NCBI RefSeq assembly: GCF_002836945.1
Contig: NZ_NIJM01000020.1
Coordinates: forward strand, 1 to 64,000
Length of the DNA stretch: 64,000 nucleotides
Direction of reading: 5' to 3'
Origin: Shewanella chilikensis
GTDB taxonomy: Bacteria > Pseudomonadota > Gammaproteobacteria > Enterobacterales > Shewanellaceae
Positions 8,504 to 16,948 of this stretch are shown one piece after another; within the stretch, counting starts at the first letter, position 1; every line of letters begins with the position of its first letter. Under the pieces are notes generated by a model. That model was not told where the DNA came from, made no database searches, and was given only the letters and a program-made list of their open reading frames with translations. The position numbers and the translations under genes were made by a program.

Positions 8504-11500
8504 GACCACTGATTTTGGAAATGCGCGCCTTCGGCCCCTTCGCCGATTGTCAGCACATCGACTTTACCGAGCTGGGCGACAAGCCGCTGTTTCTGATCAA
8601 TGGCCCCACTGGGGCAGGCAAGACCACGATTCTGGATGCCATCTGTTTTGCCCTGTACGGCAAGACCACAGGTAACGAGCGTGAAGGCAGCCAGATGCGC
8701 TGTGATAATGCCGATGACGGTCTGCTCACCGAAGTGTATTTCAGTTTTGAATTGGGGCAAAAACGCTACAGCATTCGCCGCTGCCCCGAGCAGCAAAGAG
8801 CTAAAAGCCGCGGCGAGGGTTTTACCCTGCAAAAGAGCGAGGCGGAACTCAAGCGGCTGTTGCCCGATGGCACCGAAGAGTTGCTGGTGGCCAGTAAGGT
8901 CACGGATGCCAACGCCTGCATCGAAGAGTTGACTGGCCTGGATGTGGATCAGTTTCGCCAGGTGATGGTGCTGCCTCAGGGCAAGTTCCGCGAGCTTTTG
9001 CTGGCCGACTCCAAAGAGCGGGAAAAGATCTTCAGCCAGCTGTTTCAAACCCATATCTACCGCCGCATTGAAGAGCGCCTCAAACAACAGGCGCTGGAAA
9101 TCAAGGCAAAGGCCAGAGATTTGCAATCACGCCGCGCCGGGATTTTGGAAACTGCCGGTGTCGAGAGTCTCGAGCAGTTGACCGCAGAAATTGCTGCTTT
9201 AACCCCCTCTTTGACCGAAGCGACAGGTAACAAACAAAAGGCCAGCGAAGCCTTGGCCCAGAGTGTCAAGACGCTCGATAACGCCAAGGCGTTAACCGCC
9301 GAGTTTGAGCGCCGCAAGCTGCTGCAAACCCAGCTTGATGCGCTTGAGCAGCGGCGCACTGAAATCGAGCTGCACCAGCAGACATTGGAGAAAGCCCGCA
9401 AGGCTGAAAAGTTGCTGCCAAGCCTCAAAGAGTTGCAGTTTCGCCAGCAGGAGTGGCAGCAGGCTAAAGCCAAGGAAGCTGACTATGCCAAGCAGTTGCA
9501 GAGCGCTGAGCAGCGTCTGAAACAGGCTACAGATGATAAGGCTACACTCGCCGAGTTGGATGAGCACGCTAATAAGCTGCGACGGGAGCTTGAACAACTC
9601 GACAAGCTGCAGCCGGCTATTAACGAGCTCAAGCAACTGACCGAGGAGCATGAGCTTGGCCTAGTGGAGTTTGGGCGTCTTGAGCGGGCAGAGCAGCAGA
9701 GTCGCACTGAGCTGGAACAATGGCAGCAGCAACAACAAAAGCTTAAATCAGAGGCGAACGAACTGTTCTCAAGCGCCGAGCGCCAAGGGCCGTTGCATCA
9801 GGCACTGGCGGCGTTGAACACTCGCCTGGAGAAGACGGAGCAGCTCGGGCACATTAAGCAAAAATGGCAGCAAGCCCAAGTCAGTCTGCAGCAGGCCGAG
9901 GCCCATGGTCATCAATGCAAGGCCGAAAGACAGAGCGCCGAAACGGAACATCAAAGGTTGCAACTGGCCTGGCATACAGGCCAGGCGGCTATTCTGGCGG
10001 CTAAGTTGCAGCCTGGGCAGCCTTGTCCCGTATGCGGCGGCTTGGAACATCCGGCACCGGCCGAGATGGCGCAGGATATTCCGGGTGAAACCGAGCTCAA
10101 CCGAGCGAGAGACGCCGAGCAGCAAGCCACGGCAAGGCATGAGGCGGCCCGCAGCGATTATCGTCATATCAAGCGGCAAACCGAGGAGTTACAGCTCGAG
10201 CTGCAGCGCTTGAGTGCTGAGTTACAGGCCTTTATCGCCGCGGATTTTACGACAGATGTTAAGACAGAGGCTACGACAGAGGCTAAGGTTGACGCCGCTA
10301 TGGATGGCGACTCCTATGCCAAAGCCGATCTCGCTAGCGAAATAGACAGGCTTGTGTCCCGTCGCAGGCAGCTGCTCAATGAATTGCAACAGGCCGAAGC
10401 GGCTCAAACCCGCCTCAATGATTGCAGGCAACAATTGCAGCAGGCCGAGCAGCAAGTGGAGCAGCGACTCAAGCACAGAGAGACTCAATTACAACAGTTG
10501 CAGCAGCTAAGAGAGCAGTTGGGTCTTACGGGAGCCCGTAAAGACGCAGCGCTTGCTGCTCTGCCCAATGAATATCATGCTCTGGCAGCCGAGGCGGCGC
10601 TTGAACTGATGGCGCGGCAACTTGAGCAAAAGCAGAGTGAGTGGCAACAGCTAAAACAGCGACAGCAAGATATCAATCAACAGTATACCGAGGCCGTCAG
10701 CCAGCATAAGGCGCTGATACAGGCCTTGACATCGGGCCGTGAAGACAGCGCCCGGGCCGAGCAGTTTGCCATCAAAGCGCAGCAAACGCTTGATGATGCC
10801 CTGAAGCAATCTGGATTTACTGATCGCCAAACCTTGGAACAGGCGCAGCTGGATGAAGCGCAGATGCAGGCATTGGCTGAGAAGATAGAAGTTTGGCGCA
10901 CGCAGCGCTTTGAGCAGCAGGCGCTGCTCAAAGCCATGGATGAGCGGCTCGCCGGACAAAGCCTGCCTGAGCTTGGGCAGCTTGAAAACCTCTGGCAGCA
11001 ACAGCAGCAGCAACTCGCCGAGGCGGAGTCTGCCTGGCAGACGCTCAACAACCGAATGCAGAGCCTTAAAGGCACAGAAGCCCAGCTTAATAAAGAAGCG
11101 CTAGCCGCTCAGGCGCTGGAGCAGGAATACGCCCTTATCGGCACTCTGAGTGATGTGGCCAATGGCAACAGCCATAGCAAGGTGAGTCTGCAGCGCTTTG
11201 TGCTCAGTGTCTTGCTCGATGATGTGCTGCTCGAAGCCAGTCGCCGTTTGGCGCTGATGAGCAAAGGCCGCTACCGCTTGCTGCGCAAAGAGGACAGGGC
11301 TAAGGGCAATAAGGCCTCTGGTCTGGAGCTTGAGGTGGAAGATGCATACAGCTCCAAGGTGCGTCCGGTGGCCACACTCAGCGGTGGTGAGAGCTTTATG
11401 GCGGCCTTGTCGCTGGCGCTGGGGCTCTCTGATGTGGTGCAGGCTTATGCCGGTGGTATCAAGCTCGATACCCTGTTTATCGATGAAGGTTTTGGCAGTT

Positions 11501-11670
11501 TGGATCAGGACTCTCTGGAACTGGCCGTCCGCACCCTGATGGACCTGCAATCCAGTGGCCGCATGATAGGGGTTATTTCCCATGTTTCCGAGATGAAAGA
11601 GCAGATAAGCTGCCGCATTGATATCAGCAAGCATGCACTGGGCAGCAGTATTCGTCTGGTTACAGCTTGA
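8500..11670 (+). CDS. sbcC: Exonuclease SbcCD, ATPase subunit C
   Basis: The Rad50-type ATPase partner of SbcD, 1056 residues. The N-terminal half-ATPase has Walker A GPTGAGKT at 35-42 and a Q-loop near LPQGKF. Long Gln/Glu/Leu-rich coiled coils run from about 170 to 880. They are interrupted by a zinc hook, C509-P-V-C512, where two molecules join. The C-terminal half has the ABC signature LSGGES (960-965) and Walker B ending in DE at 995-996. A Thr/Ala/Asp-rich insert sits around residues 585-605, in the second coiled coil, which is a tolerant position. Confidence 0.96.
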   Translation: MRPLILEMRAFGPFADCQHIDFTELGDKPLFLINGPTGAGKTTILDAICFALYGKTTGNEREGSQMRCDNADDGLLTEVYFSFELGQKRYSIRRCPEQQRAKSRGEGFTLQKSEAELKRLLPDGTEELLVASKVTDANACIEELTGLDVDQFRQVMVLPQGKFRELLLADSKEREKIFSQLFQTHIYRRIEERLKQQALEIKAKARDLQSRRAGILETAGVESLEQLTAEIAALTPSLTEATGNKQKASEALAQSVKTLDNAKALTAEFERRKLLQTQLDALEQRRTEIELHQQTLEKARKAEKLLPSLKELQFRQQEWQQAKAKEADYAKQLQSAEQRLKQATDDKATLAELDEHANKLRRELEQLDKLQPAINELKQLTEEHELGLVEFGRLERAEQQSRTELEQWQQQQQKLKSEANELFSSAERQGPLHQALAALNTRLEKTEQLGHIKQKWQQAQVSLQQAEAHGHQCKAERQSAETEHQRLQLAWHTGQAAILAAKLQPGQPCPVCGGLEHPAPAEMAQDIPGETELNRARDAEQQATARHEAARSDYRHIKRQTEELQLELQRLSAELQAFIAADFTTDVKTEATTEAKVDAAMDGDSYAKADLASEIDRLVSRRRQLLNELQQAEAAQTRLNDCRQQLQQAEQQVEQRLKHRETQLQQLQQLREQLGLTGARKDAALAALPNEYHALAAEAALELMARQLEQKQSEWQQLKQRQQDINQQYTEAVSQHKALIQALTSGREDSARAEQFAIKAQQTLDDALKQSGFTDRQTLEQAQLDEAQMQALAEKIEVWRTQRFEQQALLKAMDERLAGQSLPELGQLENLWQQQQQQLAEAESAWQTLNNRMQSLKGTEAQLNKEALAAQALEQEYALIGTLSDVANGNSHSKVSLQRFVLSVLLDDVLLEASRRLALMSKGRYRLLRKEDRAKGNKASGLELEVEDAYSSKVRPVATLSGGESFMAALSLALGLSDVVQAYAGGIKLDTLFIDEGFGSLDQDSLELAVRTLMDLQSSGRMIGVISHVSEMKEQISCRIDISKHALGSSIRLVTA

Positions 11671-11871
11671 TGCAAACGGGGCAAATTTGTCGGTCAAATC
11701 TTAAATCCACCCAGTAATCATGGGGTTTTGGTGAATAATACTTGTCTCAGGGACTTTTTTTGATATAAGTTTGCAGCTGGCCTCTTGAAAACAGGGGTTC
11801 CAGCTATTGGTTTTTTCAGTTTGAACTCGGTGAGGCAACAGTTGCAGACAGATAGAATATCCTGGTTGAGT

Positions 11872-13125
11872 ATGATCCCTATGCGTTTGCAGGCCTTGCC
11901 CACTTTACACAAGAAGCTGCTGCTCAGCTCTGGGTTATTGGTGGGCGCGGCGTTGCTTTGGCCCGGGACTCACGAAGTCACGCCACAACGTATTCCCTTG
12001 CATCTGGATATTGAAGCTCTGCTGCCTCAAGTCGGCACTGAGCCTTCGGTTGTTGAATTGGTCGGCCCGGACTTTGAACGTGTGATCCAAAGTGGTGACA
12101 CCCTCAGCGTATTGTTCCAAAAGGCAGGTGTCGGCCAGCAGACCATGTACAAGGTGCTGGAAGCCGATTTGGATATTCTGGCGCTCGATACCCTGCAACC
12201 GGGTAACAGGATCCGCTTTTGGATCGATGAGCAGGGCAACCTGACCCAGCTTGAACTCTACTTCAACGCCGCACATCAGGTGCTGTTCAAACGTTTCGAC
12301 GATGGTGGTTATGGGGTTGAAGAGATCAACATCGAAGGCGTCTGGCAAAACCGGATTGTCAGCGGTGAAATCCAGGGGTCTTTCTATCGCTCGGCGCAGC
12401 GGGTCGGCCTGAGCGCCGCCGAAATTCAAAAAATTGAGAGCCTGCTGAAGGAAAAGCTTAATTTTGCCCGGGATCTGCGTGCCGGCGACCACTTTTCTGT
12501 GCTGATGAATGATCAGTACATAGAAGGAGAGTCGACCGGTGTCAGCCAGGTGCTGGGATTACGCATTCAAAACGGCCGCAATGAAATCACTGCATTTCAG
12601 AGTACAGATGGTAACTTCTATGATGAGAAAGGACGTAGCCTGGCTCGGGCCTTCCAGCGGATCCCGCTGGAGAAGCGCTATAGGATCAGCTCATCATTCA
12701 ATCCCAATCGTCGTCACCCGGTTACAGGACGGGTTTCTCCCCATAACGGCACCGACTTTGCCGTACCGATAGGCACCAAGGTCGTGGCACCGGGCGACGG
12801 TGTGGTGACTCTGGTGACCAATCACAGATACGCCGGGAAATATATAGTGATAGAGCACGGCAACAAATACCGTACCCGATATCTGCATCTGTCCAAACCT
12901 TTGGTGCACAAGGGCCAGAGAGTCAGTCGTGGCCAGGTTATTGCGCTTTCCGGTAATACCGGGCGTTCGACCGGACCGCATCTGCATTATGAGTTTCATG
13001 TCAATGGGCGGCCGGTGAATGCCATGAAGGCGGATATCCCCATGGCCAGCCAACTCTCCAAAGAGCAGATGCGTGAGTTCAGCCAATTGGTCAGTACCCG
13101 CAAGATGATGATGGATCTCGGTTAA
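11872..13125 (+). CDS. M23 family peptidoglycan endopeptidase (MepM-like)
   Basis: A cell-wall DD-endopeptidase of the LytM/M23 family that cleaves peptide cross-links to allow wall growth. From the ATG at 11872 it has 417 residues: one N-terminal membrane helix (LLLSSGLLVGAALLW), an OapA/LysM-like region (SGDTLSVLF and nearby), and the C-terminal M23 domain. The catalytic zinc ligands are visible in HNGTD and the later HLH. An upstream TTG at 11785 is open but adds no recognisable sequence. The ribosome-binding site is weak, and an ATG at 11881 is also possible. The architecture matches E. coli MepM (YebA). Confidence 0.87.
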   Translation: MIPMRLQALPTLHKKLLLSSGLLVGAALLWPGTHEVTPQRIPLHLDIEALLPQVGTEPSVVELVGPDFERVIQSGDTLSVLFQKAGVGQQTMYKVLEADLDILALDTLQPGNRIRFWIDEQGNLTQLELYFNAAHQVLFKRFDDGGYGVEEINIEGVWQNRIVSGEIQGSFYRSAQRVGLSAAEIQKIESLLKEKLNFARDLRAGDHFSVLMNDQYIEGESTGVSQVLGLRIQNGRNEITAFQSTDGNFYDEKGRSLARAFQRIPLEKRYRISSSFNPNRRHPVTGRVSPHNGTDFAVPIGTKVVAPGDGVVTLVTNHRYAGKYIVIEHGNKYRTRYLHLSKPLVHKGQRVSRGQVIALSGNTGRSTGPHLHYEFHVNGRPVNAMKADIPMASQLSKEQMREFSQLVSTRKMMMDLG

Positions 13126-13147
13126 ATCCGCTTATTGGTTTTGCTGT

Positions 13148-13176
13148 AGCCAGCGCTTAACGGCGCTGGCTTTTTT
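13148..13176 (+). terminator. Rho-independent terminator after the M23 gene
   Basis: The stem AGCCAGCGC/GCGCTGGCT has a 6-base loop and is followed directly by six T residues. Confidence 0.9.
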
Positions 13177-13247
13177 ATAAGCCAATTTTACCCATCCAGG
13201 CCCATTTGTTAGGGTGTGGAGAGAACCTGAGTGCAACAGGAGGAAAA

Positions 13248-14099
13248 ATGAAGTTATGGCATGCACTGGTATTAGTGTTAATGAGCCTGGCGTTGCCGGT
13301 TACGGCGGCCGAAGAGCCCCCAAAACCTTATTCGGAGCAGAGTATTTACGATAAGCCCTTGATGGAGCGCTATGTGCTCGATGAGCTCAAGTCGATACGG
13401 CAAGACATGCAGTCGCTGGAAAAACGGGTCACTGTCGATATTACCGACCGGGAGCTGGCGGTTGCCGACAAGTCGATGAACTATGCCAATGTGACTGTGA
13501 CCTACTTCTTCTATCTTATCGCTGCTGCGGTGTCACTGATCGCTCTGGTAGGTTGGCAGTCACTTAAGGATATTCGCGACAAGACTCAAGAAATGGCCAA
13601 CGAGAAACTGGAGGCGATTGCCGCCCAATACGAGAAAAAGTTTCAGGAGATGGAGCGTGAGCTGAAACGCAAGAGCCGGATCATTACTGAAAACAACAAG
13701 GAAATTGAGCGGATCAACGAGATACACAACCTATGGATCCGTGCTCAACATTCGCAGACGCCGGAGCAGCGAATCGAGATCTACAACGATATTCTCAAAA
13801 TACGTCCGGGCGATCTCGAGGCCTTAACCTACAAGGCCGATGCCGCCATGGAAATGGGCGAGTATCACTGGGCGATGAGCATCTGTAACCGGGTGTTGGA
13901 AGTGGATCCCAAGAACGCCAATGCGCTTTATCAGCGAGCCTGTGCCTTTACCCGCATGGGCTCGGAAGAGCAGGCTATTTCCGATCTGGAATTGGCTGTG
14001 GGTTTCAGTGCCTCACTGAGTGAGGCAGCCAAGGAGGAGAAAGACTTTGATTCCTTGCATGGCTACAAACGTTTTGACGATCTGATCAGCGACGACTGA
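13248..14099 (+). CDS. Membrane-anchored TPR protein
   Basis: A 283-residue protein of unknown precise role. The start at 13248 is fixed by AGGAGG seven bases upstream. It has a signal peptide (LVLVLMSLALPVTA), a short periplasmic segment with a predicted coiled coil, a second hydrophobic helix at about 82-105 (YFFYLIAAAVSLIALVGW), a charged coiled coil (about 115-160), and tetratricopeptide-like helices to the C terminus (ALTYKADAAMEMGEYHWAM and the next repeat). With a cleaved signal peptide and one later helix, the TPR part should face the cytoplasm. Such proteins scaffold other proteins; no partner is visible next to it. Confidence 0.75.
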   Translation: MKLWHALVLVLMSLALPVTAAEEPPKPYSEQSIYDKPLMERYVLDELKSIRQDMQSLEKRVTVDITDRELAVADKSMNYANVTVTYFFYLIAAAVSLIALVGWQSLKDIRDKTQEMANEKLEAIAAQYEKKFQEMERELKRKSRIITENNKEIERINEIHNLWIRAQHSQTPEQRIEIYNDILKIRPGDLEALTYKADAAMEMGEYHWAMSICNRVLEVDPKNANALYQRACAFTRMGSEEQAISDLELAVGFSASLSEAAKEEKDFDSLHGYKRFDDLISDD

Positions 14100-14136
14100 C
14101 AGTAATGTCGGGCAATTATCTAGTCCTGCGGAAGGG

Positions 14137-14547
14137 TTAACCTGCCTGCTGTAGCCGCTGTTGATACTTAAGGGCGCAGCGGCACAGTTTGCCCTTGAGT
14201 GCCGGGCAGCCGCCGCAGGGGGATTTCTTAAAGGGGCGCAGCGCAAAGCTCATGCTGCCGGTCTGGGGCTTTAGGCTGTGAAGTTGTCCGAGTTCGACAG
14301 AAGCTTGATTGGCGGCAATCCAGGTGCCGGCTCGGTTTTGCAGCTCTGCCTTGAGCAGTTTCTTTTGCGGTTTTTTGAGCTTCTTTTGCCGGGAGAGTTC
14401 AGTGGGCAGTTGCTGCTCTAATGCGCTAACCAAGTTTTTGCCAAGGCGTTTGCGGCTGGACTTGCCGAGTGCGGGTTGCGTCTTTTTCAACGCCTTCTTG
14501 GCCTGCTTATGGCATATCTTGGAAATATGCTTGCTTATCTTGGGCAT
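14137..14547 (-). CDS. Basic protein with a C-terminal cysteine motif, function unknown
   Basis: I do not recognise the family. From the ATG at 14547 (GGAG upstream) it has 136 residues, very rich in Lys, Arg, Gln and Leu. It ends with a cluster CGGC-x7-CRC that could bind a metal or an iron-sulfur cluster. An upstream start at 14601 is open but poor. The high basic charge would suit binding to nucleic acid or ribosomes; this is inference only. The gene converges on the TPR gene, with 37 bp between the stops. Confidence 0.6.
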   Translation of the reverse strand: MPKISKHISKICHKQAKKALKKTQPALGKSSRKRLGKNLVSALEQQLPTELSRQKKLKKPQKKLLKAELQNRAGTWIAANQASVELGQLHSLKPQTGSMSFALRPFKKSPCGGCPALKGKLCRCALKYQQRLQQAG

Positions 14548-14937
14548 AAACCACTCCACATCTAATCGGTATCGTCTGCTAAAACAGAAAAGCGCTGTCA
14601 TATGCCGACCTGGTTAATCGCAGCATTCAATGACGGCCTGAAAAGTCAGAGTAAAAAAGCAAAGTCGATACCTGGAACTGAAAGTGATTTTAAATGAAAA
14701 CTATTATCAGTCAATAAAAGATTGTTAATAAACAGAACTCTCCTGTGGTTACTTTTATCTTCAATGAGGGTTTGATAGACGGTTGAAACAGATGACCCGG
14801 CAAATGCCGGGTCATAGTTATTCTATCTGACGGGTTATTTTACCTGACAGGCTGAATATCAGATGCAACGCTGTTTCAGGTTTACTCTTGGGCGAGAGTC
14901 ACTTCATTCCTGCAAGAGCGGACCGGAGCCGAAAACC
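14548..14937. other. 390-bp intergenic region with one hairpin
   Basis: No convincing gene is seen. A perfect 11-bp stem with a 2-base loop at 14792..14815 (ATGACCCGGCA and complement) lies about 120 bp after the stop of the minus-strand M14 gene and has no T-run. The rest is AT-rich and probably holds the promoter of the basic protein gene at 14547. Confidence 0.5.
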
Positions 14938-15855
14938 CTAACCTTGAATTCGTTTTAGAAAATCCAGCGCGCCACAAACCGCGGCTACCTGGGCGGCATT
15001 GCACTGTTCATCGCTTGCCTGCGGGCTGTCCGGGTAGACTTCTGTGGTGCAGGTGTATGGGGCATTGGTAACCGAGGCACATAGACCAAGCTGCTTGAGC
15101 GGATAACGGATAACGCCGTGGTCGACCACAGGAGAGCCGATGATATTGCCGTCTTTGTCGGCCGGAGCGATATGGGTCACTTTGGCGACCGCTTCGATAA
15201 TGGCTCGTTGGAATTCAGGTTGCGGCATGGCTTCATCATCTACCACATAAAAACCGTCCGGGATCTCACCGGGAGCTATGATTTTGCCATCGCGGGCCGC
15301 CAGCGCCGGGCGAAACTCGGTTTCATCCGTATCTGTGGTTTCATGCAGATCGATATGAGCCAGGAAAGGGGCGCCGTGGCTAGCAACCAGAGCCATCAAT
15401 GCGGCAGACTCTTCTGCCGGGCTGGGTTCAAAGAAGGAACGGTTGGGATCGATAGCCAAAGGATTCCAACGGTTGATGACTTCGTATCCCCAAGGGCTGA
15501 CACAGGGAACGACCATGAGGTTGAAATCCGCTTGATAACGTTCGGCTTCCTGCTCAAGAAACTGCAGCGCACCTTGAACGCCACTGGTTTCATAACCGTG
15601 GATCCCGCCTGTGACCAATACCCAGGGCTTATCTGCCTGTGGCGATTTACTCTGCAGGGCGAGCAGGGGATAACGTTCCGGGTCATAACTTAAGGCGCCG
15701 TACCGGCGGCATTCAAAAGCTGTCTTGAGGGCATAGATCTTGTCGAGCACCTGTTCACGGTAGCTGCGTTTTATGTTTTGGGTGGCGCGCCAGGCGGATT
15801 TTTCGGCCTCTCCCCAGGGAATACCTGGAGTGCCTATAGGGTATTCTTGACTCAT
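14938..15855 (-). CDS. M14 family metallopeptidase
   Basis: A zinc carboxypeptidase-fold enzyme of the M14/succinylglutamate-desuccinylase group, 305 residues. The start at 15855 has a near-perfect AAGGAGG site; a longer frame to 15921 would run through the terminator of yciK. Visible active-site elements are H86 and E89 (GGIHGYETSG), the Asn-Arg substrate pair in DPNRSF (138-139), and a third His near HIDLHET (167-171). There is no signal peptide, so it acts in the cytoplasm. The substrate (peptide, amide or acyl-amino acid) cannot be told. Confidence 0.82.
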   Translation of the reverse strand: MSQEYPIGTPGIPWGEAEKSAWRATQNIKRSYREQVLDKIYALKTAFECRRYGALSYDPERYPLLALQSKSPQADKPWVLVTGGIHGYETSGVQGALQFLEQEAERYQADFNLMVVPCVSPWGYEVINRWNPLAIDPNRSFFEPSPAEESAALMALVASHGAPFLAHIDLHETTDTDETEFRPALAARDGKIIAPGEIPDGFYVVDDEAMPQPEFQRAIIEAVAKVTHIAPADKDGNIIGSPVVDHGVIRYPLKQLGLCASVTNAPYTCTTEVYPDSPQASDEQCNAAQVAAVCGALDFLKRIQG

Positions 15856-15908
15856 GGATTGCCTCCTTATTTCTTTTCTAAACGTGTATGAATGGCGTAT
15901 GAATAGCA

Positions 15909-15936
15909 AAACGCAGCCCATTAGGCTGCGTTTATT
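15909..15936 (-). terminator. Terminator of yciK
   Basis: The 10-bp stem AAACGCAGCC/GGCTGCGTTT has a 5-base loop and is followed by a short T-run on the minus strand. It lies 14 bp past the yciK stop. Confidence 0.8.
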
Positions 15937-15949
15937 CTGGAAGAAAATG

Positions 15950-16687
15950 TTACTGGGCGTTAAAGGCCTGACCGTTTTCCTGCAGGCTGTCGTCGCCCAT
16001 CAGATATAGATAAACGGGCATTATCTGCTCTGGCGTCTTGAGATCCAGAGGGTTCTCTGCCGGATAAGCCTTGGCGCGCATGCCGGTGCGGGTTGCTCCC
16101 GGATTGATACTGTTGGCGCGCACCTGGGTGCCTTCACATTCATGAGCCAGCACCTGCATCATGCCTTCGGTAGCAAACTTGGAGAAGGCATATGGGCCCC
16201 AGTAAGCGCGGCCCTTACGGCCAACACTGCTGGAGGTAAAAATAATTGAGGCGTGCTCGGCCTTGCGCATCACTGGCAACAGTGCCTTGGTCATCATCAC
16301 TTCGGCCACCACATTGACCTTGAGCAGATCTTCCAGTGACTGAATATCGATATGTTCAAACGGCCCCAAAGCGCCTAACAGGCTGGCATTATGCAGCAGG
16401 CCATCGAGCTTGCCGAATTGCTGCTCTATGGTTTCGGCCATGTCGCGGTAGTTTTGTTCGCTGGCGCCCTTGAGATCCAGAGGCACAATCGCTGGAGTCG
16501 GGCCACCGGCGGCTTCAATTTCATCGTAAACGGCTTCCAGCTTCTTGACCGTCTTGCCCAGCAGGATCACTGTGGCGCCATGGGCGGCATAGGTTTTGGC
16601 TGCGGTTTTACCGATACCGTCGCCTGCGCCGGTTACCAGAATCGTTTTGCCCTTGAGAAGATCTTTTGCTGCTTGATATTCCAACAT
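15950..16687 (-). CDS. yciK: Short-chain dehydrogenase YciK
   Basis: A 245-residue SDR-family oxidoreductase. It has the nucleotide-binding GAGDGIG motif near residue 21, the NAS motif (HNAS), the catalytic Ser region (SSSVGR) and YAFSK as the Tyr-x3-Lys pair. Length and the opening LEYQAAKDLLKGKTILVTGA match YciK of enterobacteria. The physiological substrate is not established. It is followed by its own terminator, so it is probably transcribed alone. Confidence 0.9.
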   Translation of the reverse strand: MLEYQAAKDLLKGKTILVTGAGDGIGKTAAKTYAAHGATVILLGKTVKKLEAVYDEIEAAGGPTPAIVPLDLKGASEQNYRDMAETIEQQFGKLDGLLHNASLLGALGPFEHIDIQSLEDLLKVNVVAEVMMTKALLPVMRKAEHASIIFTSSSVGRKGRAYWGPYAFSKFATEGMMQVLAHECEGTQVRANSINPGATRTGMRAKAYPAENPLDLKTPEQIMPVYLYLMGDDSLQENGQAFNAQ

Positions 16688-16826
16688 GGGGAGTTATTTC
16701 CTCTTCGCGCTAAAGCCCGCCAATACTCGACTCACTACAGCGGTATACATCTGTTTAAAACAAATGACTGTTCATAGTTACTTTTCGTTGCGGCCAACTG
16801 TGACAAAAATGTAGCTAACTCAATAT

Positions 16827-16840
16827 TTTTACGTTAACTT
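16827..16840. promoter_or_regulatory. ACGTTAAC-centred half-palindrome upstream of the lipase gene
   Basis: TTTTACGTTAACTT matches the left half and centre of the palindrome TTACGTTAACGTAA found perfectly at 41709, but its right arm is degraded. It lies between yciK and the lipase gene. On its own it is weak evidence of an operator. Confidence 0.3.
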
Positions 16841-16948
16841 GAGACGAGCTGAGTACAGATTTCAGCTCCTCTGGTCACAGTGTCTGGGGTATTGTGACCA
16901 ATTTCTTGGGGAAAACAAAATTATTACAACAAGATTTGGGGAAAAAAG

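Noticed and set aside
14792-14815. Hairpin as part of a tRNA or small RNA gene
   Set aside because: There is no cloverleaf, promoter or terminator pattern around it; a simple hairpin is all that can be supported.
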